Source: Acidobacteriota bacterium (GTDB lineage Bacteria; Acidobacteriota; Terriglobia; Terriglobales; Acidobacteriaceae). Taken from it: a stretch of DNA of 6,386 nucleotides. The notes beneath the pieces were generated by a model. It ran no database searches, was not told the DNA's origin, and worked only from the letters and a program-made list of their open reading frames with translations. Positions 5,961 to 6,386 of this stretch are shown in pieces (positions within the stretch are counted from its first letter, which is position 1; each line of letters starts with the position of its first letter). The stretch covers positions 1-6,386 of the forward strand of contig JAEYQK010000049.1 of NCBI GenBank assembly GCA_023410055.1, given 5' to 3'. Made by a program: the position numbers and the translations under genes.

Positions 5961-6386
5961 CTACGTTTTCTTTCCGCGCGCGTATTGATCGGGCCAAGAT
6001 ACATCTTGATGAACGACCGGTGCCGCATGAAGGGGCCAATACGGATCTCGCAAGAACTGTTTCGCCATTAGAACAATATCCGCTTGGCCGCTGCGAATGA
6101 TCGTATCCGCCTGCTCGGGAGCCGTGATCATTCCTACGGCACCAGTCATGATCTCCGCCTCGCGACGTAGACGTGCTGCAAACGGTACCTGATACCCGGC
6201 CCCTACTACGATTTTGGCGTGTGGCACCAGTCCGCCGGACGAGCAGTCAATCAAATCGACGCCGACAGTGCGCAGACGCATTGCGAGATCCACCGAATCA
6301 TCCAGCGTCCAGCCTTCCTCGCTCCAGTCCGAGGCGGAGATTCGCACAAAAAGGGGCAGGCGTTCTGGCCACACTTTGCGTATAGC
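5961..6386 (-). CDS. NADH:flavin oxidoreductase, Old Yellow Enzyme family (YqjM-like), C-terminal part (partial)
   Basis: The frame is open from the right edge to a TAG at 5963-5961, giving the last 141 residues of a protein whose family is usually about 340-360 long. A GTG at 6374 is an internal Val, not the start: the preceding codons continue as Ala-Ile-Arg-Lys, matching the family's AIRKVWP. Family hallmarks follow: LFVRISASDW (with the Arg that contacts FMN), GVDLIDCSSGGLVP, AGYQVPFA, the GAVGMI strand, FLRDPYWPLHAA and a C-terminal QYARG. In YqjM the Arg of that last motif reaches into the neighbouring subunit's active site. These FMN enzymes use NAD(P)H to reduce C=C bonds of activated enones and other electrophiles in the cytoplasm. 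The usual Gly-Arg before the LRDP motif reads Ala-Lys here. The gene converges on the efflux operon and is presumably unrelated to it. Confidence 0.92.
   Translation of the reverse strand, partial: AIRKVWPERLPLFVRISASDWSEEGWTLDDSVDLAMRLRTVGVDLIDCSSGGLVPHAKIVVGAGYQVPFAARLRREAEIMTGAVGMITAPEQADTIIRSGQADIVLMAKQFLRDPYWPLHAAPVVHQDVSWPDQYARGKKT

Noticed and set aside
6372..6374. GTG at 6374 as the true start of the minus-strand flavin oxidoreductase
   Set aside because: The frame stays open to the window edge and the preceding codons (Ala-Ile-Arg-Lys) fit the family sequence, so this is an internal Val of a truncated gene.
1..6386. CRISPR arrays, tRNA or rRNA genes, insertion sequences, attachment sites
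   Set aside because: No spaced direct repeats, cloverleaf or rRNA-like segments, transposase frames or terminal inverted repeats were seen.

Overview
The window holds an RND-type tripartite efflux operon (tetR, membrane fusion protein, RND pump), flanked by three genes from other contexts. Two of the flanking genes are cut by the window edges. The RND protein belongs to the MdtB/MdtC-like class, and its wording strongly resembles pumps I associate with soil Acidobacteriota (Terriglobia type). The moderate GC content and the CPBP protein with FSLAH and HAILG motifs fit the same group. The taxonomic guess rests on recalled family resemblance, not a search. It is certainly a diderm bacterium, because it has a lipoprotein adaptor and an RND pump.

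Layout: (1) Minus strand, 1-52: the first 17 codons of a Rossmann-fold FAD/NAD(P) oxidoreductase. (2) 53-129: a short divergent intergenic region with a perfect 8+8 bp inverted repeat, a plausible promoter and a GGAGG ribosome binding site. (3) 130-786 plus: a CPBP-family (Rce1/Abi-like) membrane protein with altered catalytic motifs, probably starting at TTG. (4) 787-851: a promoter for the efflux operon, with an 18-bp palindrome laid over its -10 and start region. (5) 852-5897 plus: tetR, then the adaptor (14 bp gap), then the RND pump (10 bp gap), evidently one transcription unit. (6) 5898-5960: a convergent intergenic region with a GC-rich stem-loop. (7) 5961-6386 minus: the C-terminal third of a YqjM-like Old Yellow Enzyme.

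How the genes work together: the TetR protein probably binds the palindrome in its own promoter and represses the whole operon until an unknown ligand releases it. The lipoprotein adaptor and the RND trimer form the inner-membrane and periplasmic part of a proton-driven exporter. The adaptor carries the R-L-S hairpin-tip signature used to dock on TolC-like channels, but no outer-membrane channel gene is present before the stem-loop, so the channel is presumably encoded elsewhere. I see no wholly new system here. The points most worth a second look are the operator geometry, the near-leaderless tetR start, the degenerate CPBP active site with its hidden TTG start, and the missing channel gene.
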